Of a stretch of 64,000 nt of DNA, positions 1 through 10,724 are shown one piece after another. Each line of letters starts with the position of its first letter. Positions within the stretch are counted from its first letter, which is position 1. The DNA is from Desulfotignum sp. (lineage in GTDB: Bacteria > Desulfobacterota > Desulfobacteria > Desulfobacterales > Desulfobacteraceae). Location of the stretch: positions 1-64,000 of the forward strand of contig JAGYOW010000005.1 in NCBI GenBank assembly GCA_018399285.1. Reading direction: 5' to 3'. A program made the translations under genes and the position numbers. Under the pieces are notes generated by a model that had not been told where the DNA came from, ran no database searches, and saw only the letters and a list, made by a program, of their open reading frames with translations.

Positions 1-1325
1 AGTTTTTCCTTGAACGCACCAAAGACATCAAACCCCGTGGAAAGGGCCAGGATTGCCTGCTGGTCCGGATGTTCCGGAATATCGTGGGTTTGCAGGTCCT
101 GGTATTCCTGAAGACGGTTTTCCACGGTGCGCAGAAACCGGTAGGAGTGGATCAAATCATCCCGGGTGTTTGTATCGATACAGTCGTGACCGGCCAGCAG
201 GTGCAGGACCTGTAAAATCCCCGGAGCCTGCAAAGAGGGTTCCACCCCGCCCCGGATGAGCTGGAACAGCTGGCCGAAAAACTCGATCTCCCGGATACCG
301 CCGGCCCCCAGCTTGATGTTGTTTTTCAATCGGGCGTTTTTCACCTGCAAGGTGATACGCTGTTTCATGTCTCGAAACGAGTCAAAAGACCCATAATCAA
401 AATACCGGCGGTAAATAAACCCGTTGAGATTGTGGAGCAACAGACGCCCAGCAGCCAGATCCCCGGCCACGGGGGCGGCCTTTATCATGGCATACCGCTC
501 CCATTCCCGACCCTGGGTCTGAAAATACTCCACAAACGTATCCGCACTCATGACCAGGGGCCCGCTGTCCCCGAATGGCCGCAACCGGGTGTCCACCCGG
601 TAAAAATGCTGTCCACTGTCTGAAGCAAAAAACTTGAGAAACTGCTTGCACAACCGGGTGAAAAAATCCAGGTTCGATGTCTTGATCTGACCGTCCTGAT
701 AAGTGTTGCCTTCTTTGGGATATACAAAAATCAGATCGATGTCCGAGGAAAAATTAAGCTCTTTGGCCCCCAGTTTTCCCATGCCAAGAATCACCATCTG
801 CTGGGGATGACCGTGCTGATCCATGGGCGTGCCATGGGTAGTGCATAATTTGTCATGAAGCACATCCAGTGCCTGGCTGACACAGGCACTGGCCAGTTCC
901 GACAGATCGGACAGGGTGTCGGTCAGCCCGGCTTTCCCGGTCAAATCCCGCCAGGCGATACGGATGATCTCCCGGCACTTGAACGCTTTGAGCACGGCTC
1001 TTGCCTGTTCCGTATCTGCTTCTGCTGTCTTCTGCAGAGCCTGATTCTGATACCATCCCGGATTTCTCACTCGTTCCAGGTCCCCGGAATCCGACAGATC
1101 CTGAATGATGTTCGGCTGTGTTGCCAGAGTGTCCGCCACAAAATCGCTGAATAGAAACACCCGGATCAGATCCGCCGGATCCACACTCAAGTCTTCATAC
1201 GCCATGCCCCTGGTTTCAAGACCGGCATTAAATCGCTCCAGCCGGGTACTCAACAGATTTTTCAATGAAACCGGCAGCAAGGGAAATACCGTTTCAATTA
1301 TCAAAATACTATTTTTTTCATCCAT
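1..1325 (-). CDS. glnE: GlnE, glutamine synthetase adenylyltransferase/deadenylylase (3' end beyond window)
   Basis: The product adenylylates and deadenylylates glutamine synthetase in response to PII and glutamine, so it sets nitrogen assimilation in the cytosol. About 441 N-terminal residues are visible; the family is near 950, so the C-terminal adenylyl-transferase half lies outside the window. Around residues 178-203 runs the nucleotidyltransferase signature ILGMGKLGAKELNFSSD followed by IDLIFVYP, with the paired Asp residues of the deadenylylase active site. LGAGGIREIEFF further on is the second hallmark of this half. I chose the ATG at 1325 because the frame opens there just after the upstream gene ends; only a weak GGCGG precedes it. 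The start lies 30 nt behind the FMN oxidase gene on the same strand, so they may be co-transcribed. The frame is uninterrupted to the window edge. Confidence 0.93.
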   Translation of the reverse strand, partial: MDEKNSILIIETVFPLLPVSLKNLLSTRLERFNAGLETRGMAYEDLSVDPADLIRVFLFSDFVADTLATQPNIIQDLSDSGDLERVRNPGWYQNQALQKTAEADTEQARAVLKAFKCREIIRIAWRDLTGKAGLTDTLSDLSELASACVSQALDVLHDKLCTTHGTPMDQHGHPQQMVILGMGKLGAKELNFSSDIDLIFVYPKEGNTYQDGQIKTSNLDFFTRLCKQFLKFFASDSGQHFYRVDTRLRPFGDSGPLVMSADTFVEYFQTQGREWERYAMIKAAPVAGDLAAGRLLLHNLNGFIYRRYFDYGSFDSFRDMKQRITLQVKNARLKNNIKLGAGGIREIEFFGQLFQLIRGGVEPSLQAPGILQVLHLLAGHDCIDTNTRDDLIHSYRFLRTVENRLQEYQDLQTHDIPEHPDQQAILALSTGFDVFGAFKEK

Positions 1326-1355
1326 AACACCGCCAAAGAATTATGATCAAATGCA

Positions 1356-2375
1356 TCATTTTCTGAACAGGATATCCTTGCCCACAGCATCGGCCCGGGC
1401 CGTGCCCGTGAGCACCATAGCCTGGATCAATTCTTCTTTGACCTGATCCAGATAGGCAACGACCCCGTCCTTGCGTCCGCCCACAGCCGCCACGGAAACA
1501 GGCCGGCCAATCATGACGGCATCTGCACCCAGGGCGAGCATCTTGAGAACGTCCGTGCCGGTGCGTACCCCGCCATCCGCCAGAACCGCCATATCGCCCT
1601 TGACCGCCGCCGCCACGTCGGTAAGAACCCGGGCGGTTCCCGGGGTATGGTCCAGAACTCGACCGCCATGGTTGGAGATCACAATACCCGCAGCTCCGGC
1701 ATCCCGGGCTCTCTTGGCATCATCCGGCGTCATGATTCCCTTGACAAGGAATCCGGCCGGACAGCGTTTGATGATCTCGGCCAGCTTGGCAATCGGTTTG
1801 GGGCTGACAGGACGGCCCATTTTTTTCAAAGTAATCAGCCCGGCCGCATCAATATCCATACCGATGATCGATGCACCACTGGCCCCGGCTTTGTCCATTT
1901 TTTCAAACAGTTCTTTATCTTCCCACGGTTTGATGAACGGAATGCCTTCTCCGCCCAGGCGGGTGATGGCAGAAAACCCGGTCTCGGAGATAAACGGTGG
2001 CACGCCGTCTCCGGTGCATCCCAGGGTGCCGTGCACCTGGCAGCCTTCCAGCACACCCGTGACATACGCCTCTTCAGAGATCTGCCCCCCCATGTTAAAA
2101 GAAACACCGCCGATGGGCGCGGCCAGCACAGGAATCTTCATGGTCCTGCCCAAGATCTGAACCGACGTGTCCGGCTCGGTCACACCATGCACCAAACGCA
2201 TGTTAAATTTGTATTCCGCAAGAGCCATGACGTTGTCCTTGAAAGAAGCGGCCGTACCCAGCCCGCCCATGCCCGGCACCTCACCGGCACAGGCCCGCCC
2301 GTCACATATCGGACATACCCTGCAATAGCCCTTCATTTGCTCTCTAGCGTTTTTTCGCACATCCTGTAAATCCAT
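1356..2375 (-). CDS. FMN-dependent alpha-hydroxy-acid oxidising protein
   Basis: A 339-residue TIM-barrel flavoprotein of the lactate oxidase/glycolate oxidase/type 2 IPP isomerase-like superfamily. These enzymes oxidise a 2-hydroxy acid through a bound FMN. The signature ISNHGGR followed by DHTPGTA at about residues 235-248 holds the catalytic His and FMN contacts, and VLADGGVRTGTDVLK then MIGRP form the phosphate-binding loops. The N-terminus carries a Cys-rich stretch (CRVCPICDGRACAG, residues 18-31) typical of the anaerobe branch of the family and possibly a metal site. The substrate cannot be read from the sequence; lactate or another hydroxy acid is plausible in a sulfate reducer. It precedes glnE by 30 nt on the same strand. 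Confidence 0.85.
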   Translation of the reverse strand: MDLQDVRKNAREQMKGYCRVCPICDGRACAGEVPGMGGLGTAASFKDNVMALAEYKFNMRLVHGVTEPDTSVQILGRTMKIPVLAAPIGGVSFNMGGQISEEAYVTGVLEGCQVHGTLGCTGDGVPPFISETGFSAITRLGGEGIPFIKPWEDKELFEKMDKAGASGASIIGMDIDAAGLITLKKMGRPVSPKPIAKLAEIIKRCPAGFLVKGIMTPDDAKRARDAGAAGIVISNHGGRVLDHTPGTARVLTDVAAAVKGDMAVLADGGVRTGTDVLKMLALGADAVMIGRPVSVAAVGGRKDGVVAYLDQVKEELIQAMVLTGTARADAVGKDILFRK

Positions 2376-2412
2376 TAAGTCTCTCCTGCATTTGAGTTTT
2401 AAGGATTCATTC

Positions 2413-2442
2413 TTGATAATACCCGGTGTTTTATGCTATTTA
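2413..2442 (+). promoter_or_regulatory. Possible sigma-70 promoter for carAB
   Basis: TTGATA (2413-2418), an 18-nt spacer and TATTTA (2437-2442), about 65 nt before the carA start. Five and four of six bases match the -35 and -10 consensus. No operator or attenuator is evident between it and carA. Confidence 0.35.
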
Positions 2443-2508
2443 TTGAGGCTTCGTGTACAAGGCAAAAAGATTAACATATCAACTCAGATGTGAACAGGGA
2501 AAAACAAC

Positions 2509-3651
2509 ATGAAAGCATTACTCGCCCTGGAAGACGGCAGGACCTTTGCCTGCAGGAGTTTCACCGGACCCGGAGAAGCATGCGGTGAAGCGGTGTTCAA
2601 CACCAGCATGACCGGATACCAGGAGATTCTCACCGATCCGTCCTATTACGGCCAGATGGTGACCATGACCTATCCGCTCATCGGAAACTACGGCATCAGC
2701 CCTGAAGATGTGGAATCCAACCGGATCCAGGTGGCGGCATTCATTGTCAAGGAATACCAGGATTTTCCTTCCAATTTCAGATCCAGAGGGACTTTGGCGG
2801 ATTACCTGATCAAAAGCCATATATTAGGTGTGGAAGATCTGGATACCCGGGCGTTGACCCGGCATATCAGAAAATCCGGTGCCATGCGGGCTGTGATCTC
2901 CACCTCGGACCTGAACCCGGATTCTCTGGTGGCAAAGGCCCGGCAGGTGCCTTCCATGACCGGCAGCGATCTGGTGCAGTATGTCACCACAAAGAAACCC
3001 TATTTCTGGAAATACAATCAGCCTGATTATGTACCGGCAGATTCTTTATCCAATGCCTTTGTCTGGCGGCACCGGGGGAAAAAACATTCGGTGGTGGCCC
3101 TGGATTTCGGCATCAAGTACAACATCATCCGATGCCTGGAGAATGCCGGGTGCGAAGTACTTACCGTGCCGGCAAAGACATCTCCGGATGTCATCAAAGC
3201 GCTCCAGCCCGACGGCATTTTTCTGTCCAACGGCCCGGGAGATCCGGAGCCGTTGACCGATGCCGTGGACACCATCCGGCAGTTGCTGGGATCGGTGCCG
3301 GTTTTCGGCATCTGTCTGGGCATGCAGCTTTTGGGACTGGCCATGGGCGGAAAAACCCATAAAATCAAATTCGGTCACCGGGGCGCCAACCAGCCGGTGA
3401 AAAACATGGCCACGGGCAAGGTGGAGATCACCTCCCAGAACCATGGGTTTGCCGTGGACCTGAACAGCCTGAAAGACCACTCTTCCGCATTGAGTCATAT
3501 CAATCTCAATGAAGACTCCCTGGAAGGGATTCAGGATGATTCCCTGAAGGCGTTTGCCGTGCAGTACCATCCGGAAGCCTCCCCCGGTCCCCATGACGCG
3601 GCCTATCTTTTCAACCAGTTTGCCAAAGTGATGACCCATGCCAAAGCGTAA
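2509..3651 (+). CDS. carA: Carbamoyl-phosphate synthase small (glutaminase) subunit
   Basis: CarA hydrolyses glutamine and channels ammonia to CarB for carbamoyl phosphate, the precursor of pyrimidines and arginine. The 380-residue length is normal. The N-terminal CarA domain ([16 protein letters not shown]) is followed by a class I glutamine amidotransferase domain from about residue 190: nucleophile Cys269 in [10 protein letters not shown], and the His-Glu pair in [12 protein letters not shown] near residue 353. AGGGA at about 2496 lies 8-10 nt before the ATG. The gene overlaps carB by 14 nt, the usual translational coupling of this pair. It is intact, unlike carB. Confidence 0.97.
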   Translation: MKALLALEDGRTFACRSFTGPGEACGEAVFNTSMTGYQEILTDPSYYGQMVTMTYPLIGNYGISPEDVESNRIQVAAFIVKEYQDFPSNFRSRGTLADYLIKSHILGVEDLDTRALTRHIRKSGAMRAVISTSDLNPDSLVAKARQVPSMTGSDLVQYVTTKKPYFWKYNQPDYVPADSLSNAFVWRHRGKKHSVVALDFGIKYNIIRCLENAGCEVLTVPAKTSPDVIKALQPDGIFLSNGPGDPEPLTDAVDTIRQLLGSVPVFGICLGMQLLGLAMGGKTHKIKFGHRGANQPVKNMATGKVEITSQNHGFAVDLNSLKDHSSALSHINLNEDSLEGIQDDSLKAFAVQYHPEASPGPHDAAYLFNQFAKVMTHAKA

Positions 3652-6600
3652 TGATATTAAAAAAATTCTGATCATCGGGGCCGGTCCCATTATCATCAGC
3701 CAGGCCTGCGAATTTGACTATTCCGGGACCCAGGCCTGCAAGGCCCTGAAGGAAGAAGGGTTCGAGGTAATCCTCATCAACTCCAATCCCGCCACCATCA
3801 TGACCGATCCGGAAACTGCGGACCGGGTCTATATCGAACCGGTGACTCCGGACACCCTGTGCAAGGTGATCCGAGCGGAGCGGCCCGATGCGGTGCTGCC
3901 CACATTAGGTGGCCAGACCGCATTGAACACCGCTATCGAGGCCGCCAAAACCGGGATATTTGAAGAATACAACGTGGAGCTGATCGGTGCGTCCATCGAG
4001 GCGATCCACAAGGCTGAAGACAGAGAGTTGTTCAGAGACGCCATGAACAAAATCGGTCTGCGGATTCCCAAAAGCGGGTTTGCCCACAATTTTGCCGAAG
4101 TGGAAGATGTGGCAAAAAAGATCGGATTCCCCCTGATTGTCCGGCCCAGCTTTACTTTAGGCGGCACCGGCGGCGGGGTGGCTTATAACATGGAAGAGTT
4201 GAACCGGGTGGCCAAATCCGGCCTGGATGCCTCTCTCATCAGCCAGATCCAGCTGGAGGAATCCGTGCTGGGATGGAAGGAATACGAACTGGAAGTGATG
4301 CGGGACCATGCCGACAACGTGGTCATCATCTGTTCCATCGAGAATGTGGATGCCATGGGGGTCCACACCGGGGACTCCATTACCGTGGCCCCGGCCCAGA
4401 CCCTGTCGGACAAGGAATACCAGGTGCTGCGGGACGCGTCCATTGCCATCATCCGGGAGATCGGCGTGGATACGGGCGGTTCCAATGTGCAGTTTGCCGT
4501 GAATCCGGAAAACGGGGATGTGATCGTGGTGGAAATGAACCCAAGGGTTTCCAGAAGTTCGGCCCTGGCCTCCAAGGCCACGGGGTTTCCCATTGCCAAG
4601 ATCGCGGCCAAGCTGGCTGTGGGGTATACCCTGGATGAAATTCCCAATGATATCACCGGTGAGACCATGGCCTGTTTTGAACCCTCCATTGATTACTGTG
4701 TGGTGAAAATCCCCAGATGGACCTTTGAAAAATTTCCCGAGGCCCAGGATGTGCTCACCACAGCCATGAAATCCGTGGGAGAAACCATGGCCATCGGCCG
4801 GACTCGTATGAGGCGTTTCAAAAAGGGCTCAGATCCCTGAGATCGGCCGGCCGGATTCGGGGCAGACGGCAAGGATCTTCCGCCGGATCTTCGTGGCCGC
4901 ACCGACCTGGAATATCATCTGAACCACCCCACCCCAGCGCCTGTCTATATTATAATGCTTTCAGAAAAACAGCGCTAAGTCATCATCATGTGCCAAAGGA
5001 CTGACCCATATTGATCCCTGGTTTCGCAACTGACAAAAATGATTGTGGTAGGATGGAAAACCAGATCAAGCTGGCCGGCAAGAACCCGCCCAAAGACCTG
5101 CTGGAAAAAGTTAAAATACGGGTTTTCCGACCGTTAGTTGTTTGTTTCTCTCACGTATCGACTGAAAACAAAGGAATAGGAAAGAAAATCGTTAGGATCA
5201 GCGAAGCTTATAAACCAGATGGCCTGTGCCGCAGAATTCGGTATTATACCTTGTTATTATTCCACCTGCGAAACCGAATGCGAAGCCTGGGTGAACGACA
5301 GGAAAAGTGATCATCCTGGGGGGTCCCAACCGTATCGGGCTAAAGAAGAGTTTGGACTACCGCTGTGTGCACGCCTCGTTCGCCCTGAAAGAAGAAGGGG
5401 TGGAATCCATCATGGTCAACTCCAACCCGGAAACCGTGTCCACAGACTATGACACCGATAAAACTGCCCGCATTGCTCCTGACCCACGAGGATGTGCTGC
5501 ACATCGTGGAAAAGGAAAACCGTTCGGCGTGATCGTCCAGTTCGGCGGACAGACCGTTGAATCTGGCCACCGACTCAGAAGGCCGGAGTTCCCATTATCG
5601 GTACCTCCTGAAAAATACTGACCGGGCCGAGGACCGGACCCGTTCCAGGCCATGATGAACAAACTGGGACTGCGCCAGCCGGAAACCAGCATTGCCCATT
5701 TCTTATGATATTTAAAGCTTCCCGTAGGCTGTATACAGAGACATCGTATCCGGCCAGGTACGCTCAAACCTTTTTATGTTTCAGTCGCAGCGAAGTGTGG
5801 AAATACTTGGGTATAGAGATGGAAAGTGATCTGAATTGTTTTTGAAAGCAGAGGAGTCCAGGCATCTCCGGACAAACCCGTGCTGATTGACAAATTTCTG
5901 GAAGAGGCATTCGAGCTGGATGTGGACGTCATCTCCGACTTGGGAGACTACTGTCATCGGCGGGATGATGGAGCACATCGAGGAAGCGGCATTCACTCGG
6001 GTGATTCCGCCTGCGTGCTGCCCCCGTATCTCATTGCCCGCAACATATTGAGAGATGGTCTGGGTAGCTAGCCATGGCAAAAGAACTCCAGGTCAAGGGG
6101 TTAATGAACATTCAGTTCGGCATCATGAACGACACCGTGTATGTCATCGAGGTCAATCCCCGGGCCTTTTGACCACATCCCCTGATCCAAAGCCATCGGC
6201 GTCCCCCCCTGGCCAAACTGGCCACCCAGGGTGATGCTGGGCAAACCCCAGGAGCTGGGTTCACCAACAGGTGATTCCGCCGTACTATTGTGTCAAAGAA
6301 GCGATGCCTTTGACCGGCTTCCAGAACGCGGGACCCGGTCCCAGATCCGGAGATGAAATCCACGGGCGAGGTCATGTATCAATGACAGATGGATTGGGTG
6401 TGGCTGCCAGGTGGCCGTAAATCCCAGATTGTCAGTTACACAGCTTTGAACTGCTGGAACTAGAAAATTAGCCACATCTTTCAGAACGAGAATAAGGACA
6501 AACAGGCGGCCCTGCCGGTAGCAAAAGACTTTCATGACATGGGATTCACCATCATGGCCAAATTCGGGGACTGCTGCATTTCTGAGGAACACCAGGTGCC

Positions 6601-6860
6601 GGCCACTCCGGTCGTGCGTCTGGCTGGCTGGTCCCATGTGGTGGATGCGGTCAAAAACAAGGAAATCCAGCTGATCTTTCAATATGTGCAACCACCAGCT
6701 GACCCAAAGGGACGGGGTATGAAATCCGCCGGGCCGCCATTAAATACAAAATCTCTTATGCCACCACCGACGGCACCGCCATTTTGCGCCATCGCGGCAT
6801 TGAAAAGAATCTTTGTCCGTTAAACCCATCCCCAGGAGTATCATAAACAAATACCTGACC
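3638..6860 (+). pseudogene. carB: Carbamoyl-phosphate synthase large subunit, clean N-terminal half, frame-broken C-terminal half
   Basis: CarB makes carbamoyl phosphate from bicarbonate, ammonia and two ATP. The first 400 residues are open and canonical: [20 protein letters not shown], the ATP-grasp segment [10 protein letters not shown] and the metal-binding [15 protein letters not shown]. Near 4820 the frame breaks in a run of A residues (the EAFQKALRSLE region). From there CarB is recognisable only by hopping among three frames: HIDPWF (about 5010), GGPNRIG (about 5325), [20 protein letters not shown] (5368-5427), [14 protein letters not shown] (about 5530), HSGDSAC (about 5995), IEVNPRA (about 6150) and KYKISYATT near the end (about 6760). 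The overall span of some 3.2 kb equals that of an intact carB, so material is not missing in bulk. I infer sequence error rather than decay, because this pathway gene has no second copy here. The 3' end is approximate. Confidence 0.9.
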
Positions 6861-6874
6861 ATCTGACGCCTTTT

Positions 6875-8267
6875 CGTGTGAACGCCCCAAAGATGAATGC
6901 GGGGTATTCGACTGTACCAGCATCCGGAAGCTGTAAAAATTACCTATTTCTGACTGTATGCCCTTCAGCACCGGGCCAGGAAAGTGCGGGGATCTCCAGA
7001 ACCGGGGCATCAACGACAAAATTTTTTCCCATAAAGCAAGGCCTGGTGCCGGATATTTTGATGAGAGATCTGAACGGATCGAAGGCGGGTCCGCCATCGG
7101 CCATGTGCGGTACCTGATCACTGATCCAGTGCTGCTCAATGCCCATTTCCCAGAACCACCGCCACCGATCCGGCGCGCCTGGCCCACAACGGCAACCTGG
7201 TGAATGCCCATATTTTAAGACGGGAGCTGGAAGAACACGGCTCGATTTTCCAGACTACCATGGATTCAGAGGTGTTTTTGCACCTGTTCATCAAAAACCT
7301 GGTCAAAGGCAACTATGAAAACGCCATTCTCAAGGCGGTTTCCAAAATCCAGGGGGCCTATTCCATGATCCTGCTCACCTGCAAGGGTGAGATCATCGGC
7401 ATGAAAGACCCCAATGGGTTTAGGCCACTGGCGCTGGGAAAACTCAACGGCCATTATGTGCTGGCCTCTGAAACCTGTGCCTTTGACCTGATCCAGGCGG
7501 AATTCATCCGGGAGCTGGATCCCGGGGAGATTGTGATCATCAATGAAGACGGGATCAAGAGTCTCCGTCATCCCAAGGCTGCGGCCCACAAGAGCCTGTG
7601 CATTTTCGAATATATCTATTTTGCCCGGCCCGACTCCACCATTGACGGCAAAAATGTGTATGAAATGCGCAAAAATCATGGCCAAAGACTGGCCCAGGAA
7701 AGCCATGTGGATGCGGACCTGGTCATGCCGTTTCCCGATTCCGGCAACTATGCCGCCATCGGGTATGCCAGAGAATCGGGCATTCCCTTTGAAATGGGCA
7801 TGATCCGAAACCATTATGTGGGCCGAAGCTTTATCCAGCCCACCCAGTCCATGCGGGATTTTAGCGTACGCATCAAGCTCAACCCGGTCAGAGAACTGAT
7901 CAAAGGCAAGGACATCATCATTATCGAAGATTCCATCATCCGGGGCACCACCGCCAAAACAAGAGTCAGGGCCCTGCGGGAACTGGGCGTCAAAAAAGTG
8001 CACATGCGTATCTCCTGCCCGCCCCACAAATTTCCCTGTTACTACGGCATCGACTTTTCTTCCAAAGGCGAATTGATTGCAGCGGAAAAAACCGTGGATG
8101 AACTGCGGGATTATCTGGGTCTGGATTCGCTGCACTATCTGTCCATTGAAGGGATGCTGGAGGCCTCCGGCGTGAAGGATCCAGAGCTTAATTTCTGCAA
8201 GGCCTGTTATGACGGCGACTATCCGGTGCCGTTCGACCCTGAATTCACCAAGCAGTGCATGGGATAA
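6875..8267 (+). pseudogene. purF: Amidophosphoribosyltransferase (PurF), N-terminal third frame-broken
   Basis: PurF catalyses the first committed step of purine synthesis (PRPP + glutamine to phosphoribosylamine). From 7200 to 8267 the frame is open (355 residues): remainder of the Ntn glutaminase (NGNLVNAHILRRELEEHG), then the phosphoribosyltransferase domain with the PRPP loop IIIIEDSIIRGTT at about 7915-7955. Before 7200 the frame is broken, yet the order is intact: DECGVFG with the nucleophile Cys codon at 6898-6900, AGISRTGA, a segment matching FDERDLERIEGGSAIGHVRY, and a damaged LLNAQPF region. The short DE-Cys pro-segment is that of self-processing PurF enzymes. The start is approximate and no clean start codon survives. 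It follows carB directly and is followed by a radical SAM gene after 3 nt. I judge the damage to be sequence error continuous with that in carB. Confidence 0.88.
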
Positions 8268-8270
8268 AAC

Positions 8271-9275
8271 ATGCAGAAAAAAACCGTTGCCTTTTCCAAA
8301 GACTCATCCAATCTTTTTTTTCATATTCTGACCCGGTGCAACCTGTCCTGCGCCCACTGCTATATCAACCCGGACCAGCATGGCAGACAGACCCTTTCCA
8401 TTGATACCATCCGGCAGTGGCTGGGCCTGTTTGCCCATAAAGCATCCCGGACCAACCTGATTTTTTTAGGGGGCGAGCCGACGTTGCACAAGGATCTGCC
8501 GGCGGCTGTCAAATCAGCGAGGCAGTTTCATTTCAAGTCCATTACCATTGACACCAACGGGTTTCTGTTCCACGATATCCTTGAAAAGATCACACCCGAA
8601 GATGTGGATTTCATCTCATTTTCCCTGGATGGAGCCACCCCTGCCACCAATGACGTCATTCGGGGGCAGGGCAGCTATGATGCGGTGATCTCAGGTATTC
8701 ACCGGGCACGGAAGAAAGGGTTTTCCTGCTCCATGATCTATACGGTGTCTGACAAAAATTTGCCTGAGCTGTCCCAAATGCCTGATCTGGTATCATCTTT
8801 GGATATTCACCGGTTTTTTATCCAGGTCATCGGCATGCGGGGCAAATCCGCTGCCGGCAGTACCGACACCCATCAGGTATCCAAGGACCTGTGGCTGTCA
8901 GTGATTCCTGAAGTGGCCCGCACCATTGCTGAAACCGGCATCATCGTCACCTATCCCAAAGTATTTCTGGAAAAAGGCGAGGCATTTACCTGTGCAGGCA
9001 TTGTGGCGGACAACTATTTTGTGTTTCCCAACGGCCGGGTGTACCGGTGTCCTTTATGCGAAGATTATCCGCTGCATGCCTATACCATCCGGGACAACGC
9101 CCTGGTGCCGTCTTTGCCCGTCAATGAAACCCAGCTGTTTGATCTGACCATCCCTGAAGGATGTGTCATGAACAAAATCATCCAGCCCGGCAACCTGGAT
9201 TATCTGGCAGATGGCACACCGGCCCACAGAATCGCCTGCTGCATGCTTAAACAGGAACTCAGCCGGACCGTTTAG
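8271..9275 (+). CDS. Radical SAM protein of unknown substrate
   Basis: A 334-residue radical SAM enzyme. Cys23-x3-Cys27-x2-Cys30 (CNLSCAHC) binds the SAM-reducing 4Fe-4S cluster, GGEPTLH is the SAM-binding GGE motif, and ITIDTNGF follows. A second Cys-rich region in the C-terminal third (FTCAG, then RVYRCPLCEDYP, and CCMLKQEL at the end) suggests one or more auxiliary clusters of SPASM/twitch type. Such proteins often modify peptides or act in cofactor maturation. The start lies 3 nt after purF, so co-transcription is likely, but a link to purine metabolism is only positional. The last 17 nt overlap convergently with the helicase gene. No precursor peptide gene is visible nearby. Confidence 0.8.
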   Translation: MQKKTVAFSKDSSNLFFHILTRCNLSCAHCYINPDQHGRQTLSIDTIRQWLGLFAHKASRTNLIFLGGEPTLHKDLPAAVKSARQFHFKSITIDTNGFLFHDILEKITPEDVDFISFSLDGATPATNDVIRGQGSYDAVISGIHRARKKGFSCSMIYTVSDKNLPELSQMPDLVSSLDIHRFFIQVIGMRGKSAAGSTDTHQVSKDLWLSVIPEVARTIAETGIIVTYPKVFLEKGEAFTCAGIVADNYFVFPNGRVYRCPLCEDYPLHAYTIRDNALVPSLPVNETQLFDLTIPEGCVMNKIIQPGNLDYLADGTPAHRIACCMLKQELSRTV

Positions 9276-10512
9276 ATTTTTTTGGTTTTTTCCGTGATTT
9301 TTTGGGATCCCCGGCTTCATGGGTCAGAATCATCTGCCTGAGCCCTTTGGTGTCTTTGGGATCCAGAAGAATCTGGGCATACTCCTGGGGGGTGACCGGC
9401 TGAATGAGAATTTCTTCATTAATCAATGCCTGGATCTGATTCAGCAGTGTTTTTTCATTGGGGCTGCAAAATGAAAACGCCTGACCTTTGCGTGTGCCCC
9501 GGCCGGTCCGGCCCACCCGGTGCACATAGTTTTCCGGGTTGTCCGGCAGATCATAGTTGATCACATAATCCAGATTGGGAATATCAATGCCCCGGGCAGA
9601 CACATCCGTAGCGATGAGAATGCGTTCTTCTCCAGCCTTGAACCGGGCCAGGACCCGGGTACGTTCCGCCTGATCCTTGTCCCCGTGAAGGGTGGCCGAA
9701 GCAATGTGATCCCTGTCAAGCGCCCTGGCCACCCGTTCCGCTCTGACTTTGGTTCTGACAAACACCAGGATGCGTTCGTTTTCATGATCCCGGATAAACC
9801 GCCGCAGAAAAAACCGCTTGTCATCCATCTCCATTTCCACCACCCAGTGGGAGACATTTCTGGATACCGGAGAGTCCGGTGCAATCTGAATCCGAATGGC
9901 CGAAGTTCTTACCTGGGAAAACGCCAGTTTCTTGATTTCTTTGTCAATGGTGGCGGAAAAAAACAGGGTCTGGTGCCGCCGGGGCAGTTTTTTCTTGATG
10001 GCCTGGATATCTTCCAGAAACCCTTTGGCCAGCATCCGGTCCGCTTCATCCAGTACCAGAGTGTTCACCCGGGACAGGGAGATGGCGCCCTGGCTGATGA
10101 GGTCAAACATCCGACCCGGCGTGGCCACCAGCACATCAATGCCGTCTTTCAGCCGGGCGATCTGCCGGTCCTGGTCCACGCCGCCGAAAACCGCAAACGG
10201 ATTCACCCGGGTATGACTGGACAAGGTATTGAATACGGCGCCGATCTGACCTGCCAGCTCCCTTGTGGGAACCATGACAACACACTGGATCCCGGCACGG
10301 GCTCTGGATTGTTTGGACTTATGGATCCGATCGATAACGGGAATGGCAAAGGCAGCGGTTTTTCCCGTACCGGTCTGGGCCACGGCCAGCACGTCTTCTC
10401 CCTTGAGAATGCAGGGAATCGCCTTGAACTGGATATCGGTAGGCCGTTTAAATCCGGCAGCGGCCAGATTTCTTTTTATAGCGGCTGCGATTGGATAATT
10501 TTCAAATATCAT
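9259..10512 (-). CDS. DEAD-box ATP-dependent RNA helicase (RhlE-like)
   Basis: A 417-residue RNA helicase with all core motifs: Q motif with FKRPTDIQ, Walker A AQTGTGKT (residues 45-52), PTRELAGQI (Ia), TPGR (Ib), VLDEADRML (II, near 155), FSATID (III), LVFVRTK (IV), ATDVSARGID (V) and HRVGRTGRG (VI). The short basic tail (KKSRKKPKKSKRSG) is typical of RhlE-type enzymes that bind RNA non-specifically. A role in ribosome assembly or mRNA turnover is inferred from the family. It stands alone and converges on the radical SAM gene. Confidence 0.92.
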   Translation of the reverse strand: MIFENYPIAAAIKRNLAAAGFKRPTDIQFKAIPCILKGEDVLAVAQTGTGKTAAFAIPVIDRIHKSKQSRARAGIQCVVMVPTRELAGQIGAVFNTLSSHTRVNPFAVFGGVDQDRQIARLKDGIDVLVATPGRMFDLISQGAISLSRVNTLVLDEADRMLAKGFLEDIQAIKKKLPRRHQTLFFSATIDKEIKKLAFSQVRTSAIRIQIAPDSPVSRNVSHWVVEMEMDDKRFFLRRFIRDHENERILVFVRTKVRAERVARALDRDHIASATLHGDKDQAERTRVLARFKAGEERILIATDVSARGIDIPNLDYVINYDLPDNPENYVHRVGRTGRGTRKGQAFSFCSPNEKTLLNQIQALINEEILIQPVTPQEYAQILLDPKDTKGLRQMILTHEAGDPKKSRKKPKKSKRSG

Positions 10513-10686
10513 AAATGCGTCTACACTTTCGGCAAGATACTGTTAATTGATGGGTTTTTATTTAAAATACAGATAATGGGCTTGAAACGCAAACGCATGC
10601 AACCCATTGAATGTCTTTATCGTATTGTTTGCCTGAGATGTCAATATATACAGACAGTTCTACCCTTCCGGATACATATTTTATTC

Positions 10687-10715
10687 TTGACACTCCCAAG
10701 GCAAGCAGGTAAGGT
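10687..10715 (+). promoter_or_regulatory. Possible promoter for the B12-riboswitch transcript
   Basis: A consensus -35 TTGACA (10687-10692) is followed after 17 nt by TAAGGT (10710-10715), a poor -10. It sits directly before the aptamer, where a promoter is expected. The stretch 10513-10686 shows nothing else. Confidence 0.3.
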
Positions 10716-10724
10716 AATTTATTG

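Noticed and set aside
4820-6860. A truncated carB plus novel small ORFs
   Set aside because: The small frames translate to pieces of CarB in order; they are not separate genes.
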